From contig NC_003284.9 in NCBI RefSeq assembly GCF_000002985.6, forward strand, positions 10,168,001 through 10,232,000: a stretch of DNA of 64,000 nt, in the 5' to 3' direction. The notes beneath the pieces were generated by a model. That model ran no database searches and was not told where the DNA came from. It saw only the letters and a list, made by a program, of their open reading frames with translations. Source of the DNA: Caenorhabditis elegans. Its lineage: Eukaryota; Nematoda; Chromadorea; Rhabditida; Rhabditidae. Within the stretch, counting starts at the first letter, position 1; each line of letters begins with the position of its first letter. Positions 37,422-49,491 of this stretch are shown here, piece after piece. The position numbers and the translations under genes are program-made.

Positions 37422-39996
37422 CTGAAAATTAAAATTATTGAGTAATGCAGTAACGGACAACTTTCACAGTGGGAAGAGACAGAGAATTGGTAAGAGAATT
37501 ATCTGAAAGGTAAAAGAAAGAAATGGAAAATCTGCTGACAAAGGAAAAGAACAGCAGTTCGAGAAAAACGTGATAACAATTTGATGAAGAGAACATGGAA
37601 AGCTAGAATCTAGAAATCAACAATTAGTTTTTAAAGCAGGGAACTATTAACTAGCAATAAGGAAGGCTGGTATCGTGTATTAATCTGCGCTGAATGCCTG
37701 CCTGTGGGTGAGAGGATGGGGAGAGACGAGGAGGATAGGCGGAGCTGAGGAGGAGTGCACCACTGGGAGATTGCTCGACAAGCAAGCACATTTCGATTAA
37801 AAAAACGGGTGGCATGAGGTGAGCTTCACACATGGTTTTAGAGTAAAATTTTACCTTTTAATTGATATTTTAGTACCGGAAAGTAAGAAACGTGTTCAAC
37901 TTCTTAAATTAAAATTCAAAAGTGATCTGAATAGAACAATTTCCAAAAGCATTATGAAGTTTCCAACAAATTCAACTAGGTTGAGAAGATGTGATACAAT
38001 TTATAACTACCTAGTATAGTCCTTCACATGTTAAGCCGCTACTACACATGTGTGCATTTTTTTTTTAAAAGTTTTTGGTAGAAATCATGGATGCAAAAAT
38101 TGATCAGCCAAGTCCACAATCACGCACAAAAATAAACGAAGATAGTTTGAGCGAACAAGATTACTGCGTTCTCCCCCGAGAAAATGATTGCGTTGTTCTA
38201 GGCAATTCTTGCGCAATTTGCAATTAGATATTCCATACACAATGTGTTGCATGGTTGCGTGCCTTTCTCACAGGAAAAAACTAGGGAAGAGGAGACGGTA
38301 AGATAAAGCAACAGAAGGAGGGCTCGAGATGAAGTACTATCCACTCGAGCTCACTTCACCATCATGTTAAGGTGTGAATTGACACCTCTTGGGTGAGGAG
38401 AAGTGACGAGATGTTGGGAAGCGATGACGTGTAGTGAGAAGAGTAAGATAATAATGTTTACAGAGTTGCAAAGAATCACACAGAGAAAACTCAACAAACT
38501 AGAGATATGCACAATGAAAAACAAAATATCGATCCAAAAAAGTGCGGACTGAGAGAGAAGAGGAGGCAATGCAGTGGTCCGCAATTGTTGGAGATGAAAA
38601 ACGAGACAACTGTGATCGAGAAATGAACAGTCTGCAAAGGGGAGGAGAAGAGGCGAATGCGCACAACAAGACACCGTCTGGAAAGAGGTCTGCCGGTTTA
38701 CAACCACCTTTAAAAATTGGTGCACATCGCTTGCGCATACACAACTTGGGAGATGAAATATATAGGACGGGAGGATACTCTAATAAGAGTGAATATTATT
38801 AATATCTCCAAAAATGGCACATAATATAGCACATAACTTCAACAATTAACGCTCGCCGGCTATTGCGTGAACTGTGTAACTAGTAAGGCATCTAAATTAC
38901 TAACGGAATTCTAGATCACCAATATTTCGTCCTCCACTTGTACACTCGGACATAACAATACACCTTCGTGCACATCTTTCCCTAGCTAACATCTCTTAAT
39001 GATGCAACTTATGCCTTTTCCCCGGTTTCTATTACGAAGAGACGTTTCAGTAACATGCACAATCTTTATGAGTTCACGAATTGCATTCCCGTTTCACAAA
39101 TAAACTTCACCCTAACTTTGTACTTTATGGAAAATTCATCAAAACGACAGCTGGAACTGTTAAAGCATAAAAGACTCTCTGCGAAATTTTGTGCATCTGT
39201 CGATGTACTTTCTTCAAAATGACGAATTTTTGAACAATTCATAAATTTGTTTCTATTGCACCATGTTCTTCCATCTACACAGGCATTTTTCCAAGAAAAA
39301 AAAGAAAACAGCTGTTTCATTTTTCTCTACTCTTAACGATTTAAGATACATAAGCAAGATAAAAATCATCAGGAAAAACGTAAGGGAAAGTGTTTTCCAT
39401 GACACAAAACATTATCTAACCGATGAAGTTGATTAGATAGTGCAATGCATGGTCCGTAAAAGGGGCATAATTAACTGATAATGATTATTTGTAATAGAAA
39501 AAACTATGTTCTGTGTTTTCAGTTGTTTTAAAGGGATAGAAAGTTTGAAAGTGTTAAAAACACTGAAACTAATATTCATACTGTTTGAATTAAGAAAATA
39601 TAAAAATCGCAAAAAAAATATATTGATCTGGATGTATATCTAAGACAACTTCAATCAAGGATCGGTTATTAAATTTCAAGCTATTTCAATCTTAGAGCAA
39701 AACAACATGGTTTTCTATTGCACTTCCCAAAAGTGTAAATCTGGTATTAGTGGAAACATAAAAATCCAGTGACCGTAATTAAAATCAAAAAGGGAGACTA
39801 GCAAACGGCTATTGCGTTGGTTAAGAGTGCACTTTAATTACCCCACTTTTAGGCTATCTAGAATATAATCTATTAAAAAGGAGCACTCTTCAAATTTTCC
39901 AAAGGTAAAATAGAATCAAAGAAGTTCCAGCTCTATTGGAACATGGCACCCGAAATAGTTGTCTACACGATTCAGAGAATCAGTAATATACCTTAC

Positions 39997-40043
39997 TCAA
40001 ACTTGTATTCATTACTTCTTCTAGTGACGTCATCAATTGACAA
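39997..40043 (-). other. sex-1: Exon-like segment upstream of sex-1
   Basis: On the minus strand, GATTTCTTACAG precedes base 40043 and GTAAGG follows base 39997, framing 47 bases. Joining it to the sex-1 start exon (37421) makes only a short upstream frame, not a longer protein, so it would be a 5' UTR exon. Splice sites are the sole evidence. Confidence 0.25.
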
Positions 40044-42715
40044 CTGTAAGAAATCAGATTGTGCATAGCAGTTTCTGCCACCTTTTTTTGGTGCAGAGAT
40101 CCAACTTTCCGAACGGATTGAGCGTACCGTCTCGAACAGCAGGGAAATGCGGAAAAATTGAAAATGGCGAAGACGTGCAAATACGAGTGTACCGTTGTTT
40201 CAACATGAAACTCAAAAACAAATGAGCCGGTTAATGGAGAAACCGAGAAAACAGAAATATGGCGAGTTGACAGCAATGTGAATGTGGACCTGTCTGACTA
40301 AGGAGGCGATGTGCGGACTCAGTGTGGTGATGACGTGAAGATGAGACTGTATACAAGAATGATCAACGAAAACCGTATACTCGATCGATTAGAAAATAAA
40401 TGTGTGTTACTTGAGAGTAAACGTAAAATAAGAGCATGAAACAAATTATTTTCTGTGAAGCTGAAAAAAAAACACTATCAACCAGTAGTTCTCAATTTAT
40501 CTATCATTCAATCCTACAAAACTTTCAAAACGCACATATCAATTGAAATGCTTAGTGACTGTCATAATCACTCTAATGGTATACTTGCATCTTATTTTCT
40601 CTTACTCACCAGGGGGCTATACGCAATGGACCACATGACGGAGAAAGATGGTTTCAATAAGAGACGATGGTGCTTTGTGCAAGTTGCAACTTTCCTTTTT
40701 ATTCGGAGAATGATAATTGGAAAGAATTCTCAAATGGGGTAAAGCGTGTAAAAGTAGTGTTAGGAGTGGTCACTCGAAATGAGCGAGAATTACTGATAAA
40801 AAGGTTGTCACTGATAGGCACTGGTCAGTTAGTTAATTATTGTCTGATGGAGTGAGTTTGCACTTTTTCTAGTGATTTTTTAAAGTTATGAACTTATAGA
40901 AAAACATTTGTTAGACATTTTTTTAAAGTTTTCAATACGGAAAAACAGTAATGAGTTTCAGAATAAATTAGCATTCTAATAATTTACTTCTTCTATTCTT
41001 AAAATGGGGATGCAAGATTAGAAAAAGCATGGAAAATATTAAGAATTGACAGTCAAATTGATGTTTGCAAAAAACGAAGATTTTTTGCAAATACATTGTG
41101 CGAACAAAATCGATCAATTATCGACTTTAAACACTGCGCACAATGCTTTGACACTGCAACGGGAAGATGGCTGAGCGCTGCTCACCATGACAATAAAAAG
41201 AGAAACTCAATCAAAGGCTCATTCATTCTATGGGTAGATAATTAAAATTAGCTCGTATTTGACAGTTTTCGAGGACCAGCAACTACCCCAATAAAACGCA
41301 CTCTGGTTTTGAGTAATTTCATATTTGTAGCAGGATAAATAAGTCTGTTATAGTATCACAAAAACATGATTCCAAGCATGGTAACCATTTTGTGAGGTTT
41401 CTGATAAGTGAGCATAATATTCAGAATCTCCTTGGAGCCCGTTTAAATAAAATAGATCTGTAGTGAACTATTAAAAAGTGGATGAGAAAATGTTTTTCAT
41501 ACTTTGACTTAAACGTGGAATGGAAAGCAGTGTGATTCGTTCAATCATGATACAAACAAAATTGCAAAAAAAATGAAATGATGGGTTAAAGGGTGAAACC
41601 GCAAAAACCTCTCAACACAGAACGCATGGAGAACAATTGGTATGATTTTTTATATGGCTAACCGGTTTGAGATAGCACTTGCTTCATCGAATATTTCACG
41701 TTTACTCAAATGTAACCACGATTTCAAAAAATTTACATTTTGATTGTTGCTCTACTTGATTGGTTCGAGTTGAAAAAAATAAAAATTCGAAGAAAAGGTT
41801 TCATTGAGTGACGTGATTCACCGATGTTGACAAATCTAAGAATTTAAACAAAAAAAAAGAACTGAGTGACAGTTTGAGTAATTTGAATATAAATTTGCAG
41901 TTTTCTTTATACCCCGTAGATCACAACATCATTCGAGAACAAACATTAATCTGGGGTGAAGCAAGTAGTTATTTGTGACCCTCGAACATGAAACAGAAAA
42001 CGGCTGGAGAAAAATGAATGAGGGATGGAAATGAGAAGAATGACAGTGAGGAGGGGTTACGAAAAACGAAACAGACAAGAACAGAACAAAAATGAACGTG
42101 GGAAGAAGACGAAGAAAAAGCATCCGACGCCATCCGATGTCTCTGATACCTCTCCACGACCTACCGTTTCTTTTCTTAATTCTTCTTTGTTTCATTGCTT
42201 CGCGTTTTTTTGACATTTTCCAGCACTTTCGCCTTGCGTTGCGTAATCACAACTGTCATTGCTTTCATGAATCCAAGAGGGCGGCAACATGACAAGAACG
42301 GTTGCAGTTACGATAAGTGTGTATAGGGATTTTGGTATTCCAAGTCGGTCAAAGGGTTACCGCCACACTTCAATCGGCTTTGCACATGTAATCAGTTTAA
42401 AATTTATTTATTTAACACTGCTGTAAAACATTTAAAACAAATAATAACATGTTAACTTTTATATTTTTTTCGGTGTCCGCAATCTCAAAATTATGAAAAC
42501 TAAGGCACGTAAAAGTGAAAATGTGTGCAGAAATAATTTTCTAAAGGAGGAAAATCGTGAAATGCAAAATTACTACACTTAAAGTACACTTAAATACAAA
42601 ACTTAACTAGAAAATCTGTTAACAATATTTAAAATAATAAGCTTTAAAATCCTCAAAAATTGGAATTCTCGTTCAAAACCACTTGCGAGCAAATTTCAAA
42701 GTCAATCACTTTCAG

Positions 42716-42967
42716 CTACTTTTGTCGATTTTGGTGGCACAAATAAGAATGACAACAGATTTCCCCCTGTCTGTTTTTTTTATCCAGAAGTTTCAGCAGC
42801 TGAGCAACACTTTTCAAAGTATTCGCCATTGAAGCTTGAGGCGTAAACAAATCATTATTTTCCGTAAGATGCGATTGCTCCACTTCACAATCCCGAGGTT
42901 GGGGTCTAACAAAATCCGTTTTCATCCAAAAGAAGTTGCGTAAACTTTGATTTCTTAAGAAAAACAT
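42716..42967 (-). CDS. Small hypothetical ORF, 83 residues
   Basis: The frame starts MFFLRNQSLRNFFW and ends in TAG. It has four Cys residues, three of them clustered near the end (ICCHSYLCHQ), but no signal peptide that convinces me and no known motif. The Cys pattern is not that of insulin-like peptides. Could be chance. Confidence 0.2.
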   Translation of the reverse strand: MFFLRNQSLRNFFWMKTDFVRPQPRDCEVEQSHLTENNDLFTPQASMANTLKSVAQLLKLLDKKNRQGEICCHSYLCHQNRQK

Positions 42968-44770
42968 GTCGAATGTGGAAAATTGTGCTTTGAAAGCTGT
43001 TCCGGTTATCAATAGCAGACCAAATTTGAATTTCGAATGGTATGTAGCAAAGTGTAAAGTAATGTTTTAAAATTACAAAGTCTCATCATGGTCATTTATT
43101 TTTGTTTGAAAAATACAAATTGTACCAATTCATTCATGAATTTTTGTCACGTGTAGACTTTCGGAGTTCGTAACGTGTTTCTATAATTAGGGTCCACCCA
43201 GTAGATTGAACACGTCATCCATTAGTTTGAAAATGAAAATAAACGGCACGCCGGAAGTTAAAAATGATTGCACATACGTGGATGCTTGAAACCGTAAATT
43301 TTTTTTTGGTTTAATAAATTTCCAAGATTTTTCCGCTGACAAAAAACCCAATAGGTATTTTAGTTAAATTGTTTAAATTTTCATATGCCAAAATTTTTTG
43401 GTAAAAATGGATTTGTTTTAATTAACATTCAATACTATAATAATATTTCACTAGTTTTGAAGTAGAACTACCGATACATATCTTTTCTCTTGTTGTGCTG
43501 TTCTTCATTTCATAATATTTGTTCCTCATTATAATTTTGTCACATGGTACTTTGTGCTTAACTGACAAAAAAGTCTTCTTATTTCGTTTCATTTTAGCTA
43601 ATGTTTTCAACAACTTTTATATTTGTGTTGCATTTTGGTTGAACAAAAGCGGATATTTTCGATTTTGACATTTTTTCCAGACATATTATGAACTACTGAT
43701 AAAACTAGACTATTTTTATAAAAAGTCTTACATAGTTCTACAAAATGTCTCTAAACCGTCCGTGCAACTTCTACAGTGCTCGCCCGCATTTTTGAAAAAT
43801 CCTCAAATCTACTGAGACTAGAGCAAACTGCAATAATAATCTGAAACATATTCTTCATTTCTTTACAGAACTTTCAAAAATTCTGATGGTTTTTGGTTTT
43901 ATAGAACAGTATGTAAAATCATAAGAGGTTTTTGAAACTTTAACAAAGTTAAAAAAAAATTAACGGAACTTAATGGAACTTAAAACCAACTGACTATAAA
44001 ATTGCGAACAGTTTATATTTTTGCACCCAATTGTTTTCATAAAATACCACATCGTTCGTTTTTTGTTTTGCTTTTGGCGAGAGGCCTTGTATATCGAAAA
44101 TCGTTTTACAAACAAGCGTAATAATGAAAACTCGGTGAAATAGAAACCCAATATAAGATATTCGATAGATTTCAATCTTTGACCCTCTGGATAAGATCTT
44201 TCCTATTCTGGATGAGTGTAATGAACAGTGTGGTACTTTTTGACACAATATATTACAAACGAAACAGAAGAGTTCGATTAATCATATTGTTTAACAGTTT
44301 AAAAGTATGTTTTCAAGGAGCTTGTTATTTATACACTCCCTGGTTTTCTGTTTTCATCACTTTTCCCCAATCCTATTTTCATTTCTATTTTCTCATATAT
44401 TTTTGGATTATTTCTCGTTTCCTTCCTGCGCCTACTCTTCCGTTCCTTTTCATGATACTATACATCTAAAAATAATTATTTGCATAAAATCATGTGCTCA
44501 CGTGTTAGAAAAATTATATGCATTGATATACTGCATTTAGTAGTGTATTTAAAAATATATTAGCTGACATAATTTTATGGAAAATTAGCTGTCATTATTA
44601 CTACCAGTGAACTTCTCTTTCTTTTCCTACGTCACGTTATTATAGCAGCTGTAATGTATATTTAAAAAAGCTTGTTGATTCAAAATTCTGAAGATTTTTC
44701 AAATTCAGTTTCATAAACTTTTGTGCAATAACCTGGATTTTTTGTCACGTGATAGTTAATTCCTTTATAG

Positions 44771-46165
44771 ATGGCTCATACAGTGTTTCCATTCAATGAT
44801 TATTTTCGGGTCACTTTCAATGGTTCACTTCTTCCTTCTCAGAGTCAATCCGGCGAAATCATACCTCCAGTATTCTCAGATTCGCGTAGGTTTCTAATAT
44901 TTTGCAAATATTCACGTCTCATCCATTTTGGGCTGGAAAAGTTTTAAAGTCGCATATTAACGTGCGACATGTCACTCTATATTCCATGGTGTCCATGGAC
45001 GAACCATCGCCAGCCAAAATTTCAGAACTTATTATAAGTTTGTATGTGAAAAATGTTTCACACAAAATAAGTTTATATCAGTTGAAAATTTTGTTTCGGT
45101 CATTCACATTTAACCTGAGAATCAAGACATTTAAAAAATCATAACAATACAAAATTTCAATTATAATTCATATAGCTTGCATTAAGCTAAAAAAAATCGA
45201 TAAACAATATGTGACGCAAACACGGGGTTCTGCCTGCTCTCATATTTTTAGATGTAGGATTAGATAATTTTGACTCTGCCACGGCCGGGCTATTGCCCAC
45301 GCGTTTTGTGTGCCGTTGCGGTTCGGTTTTCAAGAAAAAAGTGTGTCCGTGTAGAGTACACGACACTTTCCTATGTGTAGTCGACGGCGAATTTCGGCTA
45401 ATTATCACTTTATTTTGAGTAGTTTGATAGTTTATTCCGCATTGTTTTATATAGAATCAAAAGTATTTTGTCAATAAGTAGACAAAAACAAATGTTTGTG
45501 AATATATCCACAGAATATTTACCTTGACCAAGGTTAAAACTTAAACTAAATTATTGATACTTGCAAAATAGTATGATAGTCATAGAAAAATTAACTTCCG
45601 TTCTTTTTCTGAAAATATGTTGACGAAATAAAAATTTAGGCTGTATTTGAGCAATTTTTAATAGCACAATTTTTCAACTGCTATAAAGCATGTTTCATAA
45701 ATTATTTAGAATCTTTAAAAATACAATTGATTTGCTAATAAGCAATTTGCGGTTTTAAGAAAGGCAACAATTTTGCTACTCAAACTTATTTCAGCTCTCA
45801 AAACAATTGTATTGGAGGACGCACCGAGTATTCCTAATTGGAGAAACAAAGGTAACTTAATTTTTCCAGTAACAATTACTTTTGAATTCAAAACTTCAGA
45901 AAACTCTACCTTATTAAAACCATCCCTTTTTATTGCAAATTTTGAAAGTAAGTCTGTGCTCAACATACAATTGCATTCTACTCAATTGACTCCTTCACCA
46001 ACACCCCCAGAAGAAAATCGTAAAAATTACAACTGCTCTTTTCCTGAGGTAAGCTCTCCAGTTTTGAAGTACAACTTTCCAATTTTTCAGACAACAAACA
46101 ATAATACAGACGCCAAATATCTCAATTCATCAGAGGCAACAACAGAGAGAACATTTCAAGCGTAG
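44771..46165 (+). CDS. Unresolved nematode gene, exons only partly joined
   Basis: Three blocks look coding. The first starts at ATG 44771 directly after CCTTTATAG (MAHTVFPFNDYFRVTF...). The second is an open stretch around 44906-45040 (HINVRHVTLYSMVSMDEPSP...SELII). The third is 45795-46048 (TIVLEDAPSIPNWRNKGN...) spliced over a perfect 42-base intron to 46091-46165, ending in TAG. The third block needs an exon ending in phase 1; an AGTTT donor near 45035 (ATAA/GTTTGT) would supply it. The first and second blocks lie in different frames with no good intron between them, so a weak acceptor or a real frameshift is needed. The protein is probably beta-strand-rich; I do not recognise the family. 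Confidence 0.45.
45190..45415. repeat. Probable dispersed repeat fragment
   Basis: About 225 bases that are far richer in G and C than the flanks (GCCACGGCCGGGCTATTG, GTAGTCGACGGCGAATTTCG), without codon structure, inside the putative intron of the 44771-46165 gene. The GGCGAATTTCGG wording resembles common C. elegans dispersed repeats, but I cannot name the family. Confidence 0.4.
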
Positions 46166-46470
46166 ATAATTTTTCAAAATTTTAATTAGTGAAATTTGTT
46201 AACTTGAAAATTTGTTCATTTTTACTCTTCAATTCATTGAATAAGTTTTGAACTAAACCAATTGTAACACCAACAGTTGCCTTCGTGTTTCATGAATTGG
46301 GAAATTGGCATTTTTCCATATTTCTTGAACAGTGAAGTATTAAAAAATAAAGATAGCAAACTTTGGAAATTGGAAGTTAGTTTGGAAAAAACTTAAGAAC
46401 AACACCAATCATCACTTTAACTTGAAGAAAATATAGAAATATATAAAACTTATGTATTTATGGAAACATA

Positions 46471-46476
46471 TTTATT
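46471..46476 (-). terminator. poly(A) signal of the 156-residue orphan gene
   Basis: TTTATT on the plus strand, AATAAA on the minus strand, 85 bases past the stop codon. Confidence 0.6.
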
Positions 46477-46560
46477 CCATCAAGTTGACATTTCACTGAG
46501 AAAAAATTCACAGGGACAATTTTTAGAAATTTAAGATACGAAATGTATAACAAATAAAGC

Positions 46561-47479
46561 TTATGAGCTTTCCGAAAAACAATATACTTCATTGTACTCA
46601 TACTCCTCATCACATTCCAAACATTCAAAACCAGCCATTTCATCGACTGCTGGATATGTTGTTTTAGCTTTTTTTGCGGCTGGTCTCATGTTATCATTTT
46701 CTGAAAGTGAAAATCCATGTTTTTAAATCAAAGAAGCTATAATGCTTACCAAAGTGTTGAGAACGTTTAAGATTCTCGGCAGATTCTTTTCTTTGTTTAT
46801 TAATAAAATCTTCACACGCAAAAATACAGTTTGTCAGAATGTTGTATGGAAAAGTATACAAATGAGCAGTGACAGTGTCGTTGAAACAATTTGGTTTCAA
46901 GTTTCCTTGTGCGTGCCCTGAAAGTTGAAAATTATAGGGAAACGATTTGTAATTCTCAAAATTGTTTTTTTAATTTAAAAAATTACTGAAACTCCGTGTA
47001 CTCATTTCATATGACCTTATTCTATTAGTTTTTTAAACTGAAAAATATAAAATATTTACAATTTGACTTTTAATTTTTTAGTCCGCTATTTTTACATGTA
47101 CATAACACGAACACTTAAAAATAAAAGATTTTGAACAAATTATAACTTAGTAAAAAAATAAAGTAAATAAGCCTTCTCAACTTTTATGGGGTGAAAAGAC
47201 AAACATTTGAAAAGTATGTATTGTTAGTAGAATCTCGTGGGTATAAAATTTGAAAAAAAAAACTTGCCCTGTTGTAATCTGATAACAAATTTTAAAGTTG
47301 TAAGCATACAAACGACCTCTTCTGGAGCCAGTAAAAATTGTCCTATAAAGTTGTACAAGTCACTGGCAGACATGAGCCGCACTGGAAGCAAATTTATATA
47401 TTTTCAAAACTAATTAACAGCTTTACTTACGGTGCTCCTGAAAACGATCGAGCCCATGAGCATGCCGGTGTCTTGGCAT
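46561..47479 (-). CDS. Orphan protein of 156 residues
   Basis: Exons 47431-47479, 47268-47381, 46750-46917 and 46561-46700 join in frame with all phases matching. The first exon begins at 47489 after GTATTTTTCAG, so spliced-leader addition is likely. The protein starts MPRHRHAHGLDRFQEH. It has a helical, hydrophobic middle (SDLYNFIGQFLLAPEEVVCM), a stretch FACEDFINKQRKESAENLKR, a lysine-rich RPAAKKAKT that could be a nuclear signal, and an acidic tail with a CxxC pair (FECLECDEEYEYNEVYCF). The second intron has a GC donor (GCAAGT) rather than GT; the phase match supports it. I do not recognise the family. A second orphan gene in the same orientation lies 2 kb away. Confidence 0.68.
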
Positions 47480-47489
47480 ATTTACAATA

Positions 47490-47994
47490 CTGAAAAATAC
47501 AACAATTAGTTATTCTTCCTAAGATTTTACATGAAAAGCTGACAAAAATCAATATTCAGCACATTCGAATAGCGCGTGTAGACGACGACATAAAAGTGAG
47601 ACTGAGAGATTGGAGGCACGAGAGAAACATATACTGCATCTTGGTGTTCGCGCTCGAACCACAATGGAAGTGTAGTGAAAGTGTAAAGAACATTGTTGTT
47701 TTCTAAGCATTGAATGATTTGGGAACGATTTAAAACACTTATTATTTGTGAAACAGGTTAAGTAAGATATATGTATGTTGTATTTGGATAGCTCAAAAAG
47801 GCAAAATTCTTCTTAACATAGCTGGAAATCAGCAATAAAAAATGACTTCATATGCAACCGAATCTATATGTTTTTTTTTAGTTTAGGCAGTTGCCATTTG
47901 AAGTACAAATATTTTCCGACAAGTTCAAAAAGTCAGAATTGCCCTCCCTCAATGAGAACGTTGGAACCAAAATACAAAATGATGTCAAAATCAT
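47490..47994. other. Upstream flank of the 156-residue gene
   Basis: Promoter-side DNA. 47560-47680 is less AT-rich (AGCGCGTGTAGACGACGAC, GTTCGCGCTCGAACC) than its flanks; nothing else stands out. Confidence 0.35.
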
Positions 47995-48220
47995 GTTGCA
48001 CAACTACACAAAACTTTAAATATCAACACTGCCTGTTGCCGAAAATGTTGAAAACCATTTGCATGGTACTATCAATCACTAAATATCATAAATTGTTTCA
48101 TTTTTTGGAAGCTTTTTTATTTCGAGTCTGAACGCAGAACACTCAGTTTTCCCTGTTTTTACAAACATCAAAAACGCAACAGGCAGTGTTGATATTTAAA
48201 GTTTTGTGTAGTTGTGCAAC
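47995..48220. mobile_element. Fold-back element with perfect 44-bp terminal inverted repeats
   Basis: Bases 47995-48038 are the exact reverse complement of 48177-48220 (outer ends GTTGCACAACTACACAAAAC and its complement). The 138-base spacer has no gene. I see no clear target-site duplication. Perfect arms imply recent insertion or ongoing homogenisation. Read as RNA on either strand it would make a 44-bp duplex. Confidence 0.85.
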
Positions 48221-49116
48221 TATTGTTTATATTTTTACTCAGAATTTCAAATATTGCAATCTAATCATATCAGTACAATTTTATACTTTCAAGCACTCCT
48301 TCACTCAGATATTCGGAATCAGTGGCAAATTTAGAGTCATTTAACAATATTTCCCAGATTTCGGTACCCCACCTTTAACTAAATTGGCCCCCCATCAATG
48401 ATCACGTTTTATCAGTCACACATATGTAGACTATAAAGCAATTACGCAACGATAAAAAACTGGAAATGTTGTTTTAATCAAGTGCAGGCCATAAATAATT
48501 AATCTGACGCTTCTCAAGAAAACTCCAGAAAAGATAATGATGAACAAGATACCAACAGCTTCTCTCCATTTTCCAGCTAAATGGATATTATACGAGTTTT
48601 TCATTTTCAGAACAGTGGAAAAAATTTAGGGTACTTGTGTAATGCATGCCCTTATTTTCATGAAGATTTTTCACACATAAATTATCATTTACCGTGACCG
48701 AGAATCAAAAAGATTTGTCTCTAATATATGACATTTACCATTTCTTAACGTAAAATGGCTTAATGGCTTGATACGTTTCCTTCTCAATTTTGATGTTTTC
48801 TAACCTTTCTTTTTCAATTTTATCTCCGATTGGTTAATATAGAAATTTAGAAACAAAAGCAAGTTTCAAACTTCTCCGGAACTCAGCTTTTTTTCGAAGA
48901 ATTGGAAACCTGAATTTTGAGAAACTCCATAGAATATCTCCAGAATTAAAAAAAATTGTCAGAAACCGAGAAAATCATTTAAAAATTTGTAATAAATGAA
49001 AAATAAAAAGAATGCCACGAAAATAACTGCAGAAAAAATTCATAGTGCTCACGGTAAAAATGAAATAATCATTTTGAAAGTGAGGGCATGTAATACACAT
49101 GTACCAATTTTAGTTA
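48221..49116. other. AT-rich intergenic DNA
   Basis: No supported feature between the fold-back element and the second inverted-repeat element. Confidence 0.5.
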
Positions 49117-49267
49117 TGGGGTTATTATAGTAATGTTGCAAAATGTGTTTAAACACATTTATGACGTCACAGCTGTGTTAAAATACATGTTTTTAAGTAT
49201 TTCAAAACAGATGTGAAGGCATTTTTCTACACTTTTAAATTTTCCGAAGCTACTTGAATAACACCAT
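49117..49267. mobile_element. Small inverted-repeat element (MITE-like), copy 2
   Basis: Same architecture as 21680-21830: left end ATGGGGTTATTATAG, right end CTTGAATAACACCAT, and a core with GTAATGTTGCAAAATGT, TTTAAACACATTTATGACG and TCACAGCTGTGTTAAAATAC. The two copies differ by scattered substitutions, so neither is a recent direct copy of the other. Confidence 0.7.
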
Positions 49268-49325
49268 TGTCTCGAGGCGTTTGTACCAAATAAGGAACTA
49301 ACTTATAAAAAAATTTGCATAACAT

Positions 49326-49331
49326 TTTATT
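49326..49331 (-). terminator. poly(A) signal of the 250-residue orphan gene
   Basis: TTTATT on the plus strand, 160 bases past the stop codon of the minus-strand gene. Confidence 0.5.
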
Positions 49332-49491
49332 TCTCATTATCAAAATTGAACTGAAAATGAGAGTAAAAACAATGGTTATAATAATAAGTGACACATGGGA
49401 GATCTGACTATGCGGCCATGTGTTAGATAAACTTTTGTAGTACATATATTCACAAAATTTGAAACAAAAAGTAGTATAGTGTAAAGCATAA

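Larger units (their letters stand above)
37422..44770. other. 7.3-kb upstream flank of sex-1
   Basis: No gene with firm support. 37640-37830, 38230-38760 and 42000-42210 are purine- or pyrimidine-rich on one strand and produce overlapping spurious frames. A small exon-like segment lies at 39997-40043 and a small open frame at 42716-42967. The rest is AT-rich. Regulatory DNA or 5' UTR introns of sex-1 are likely, given the start-codon acceptor. Confidence 0.4.

Noticed and set aside
47868-48131. Plus-strand 87-residue frame over the fold-back element
   Set aside because: It runs through the left inverted arm and spacer of a repeat; no homology or splice context.
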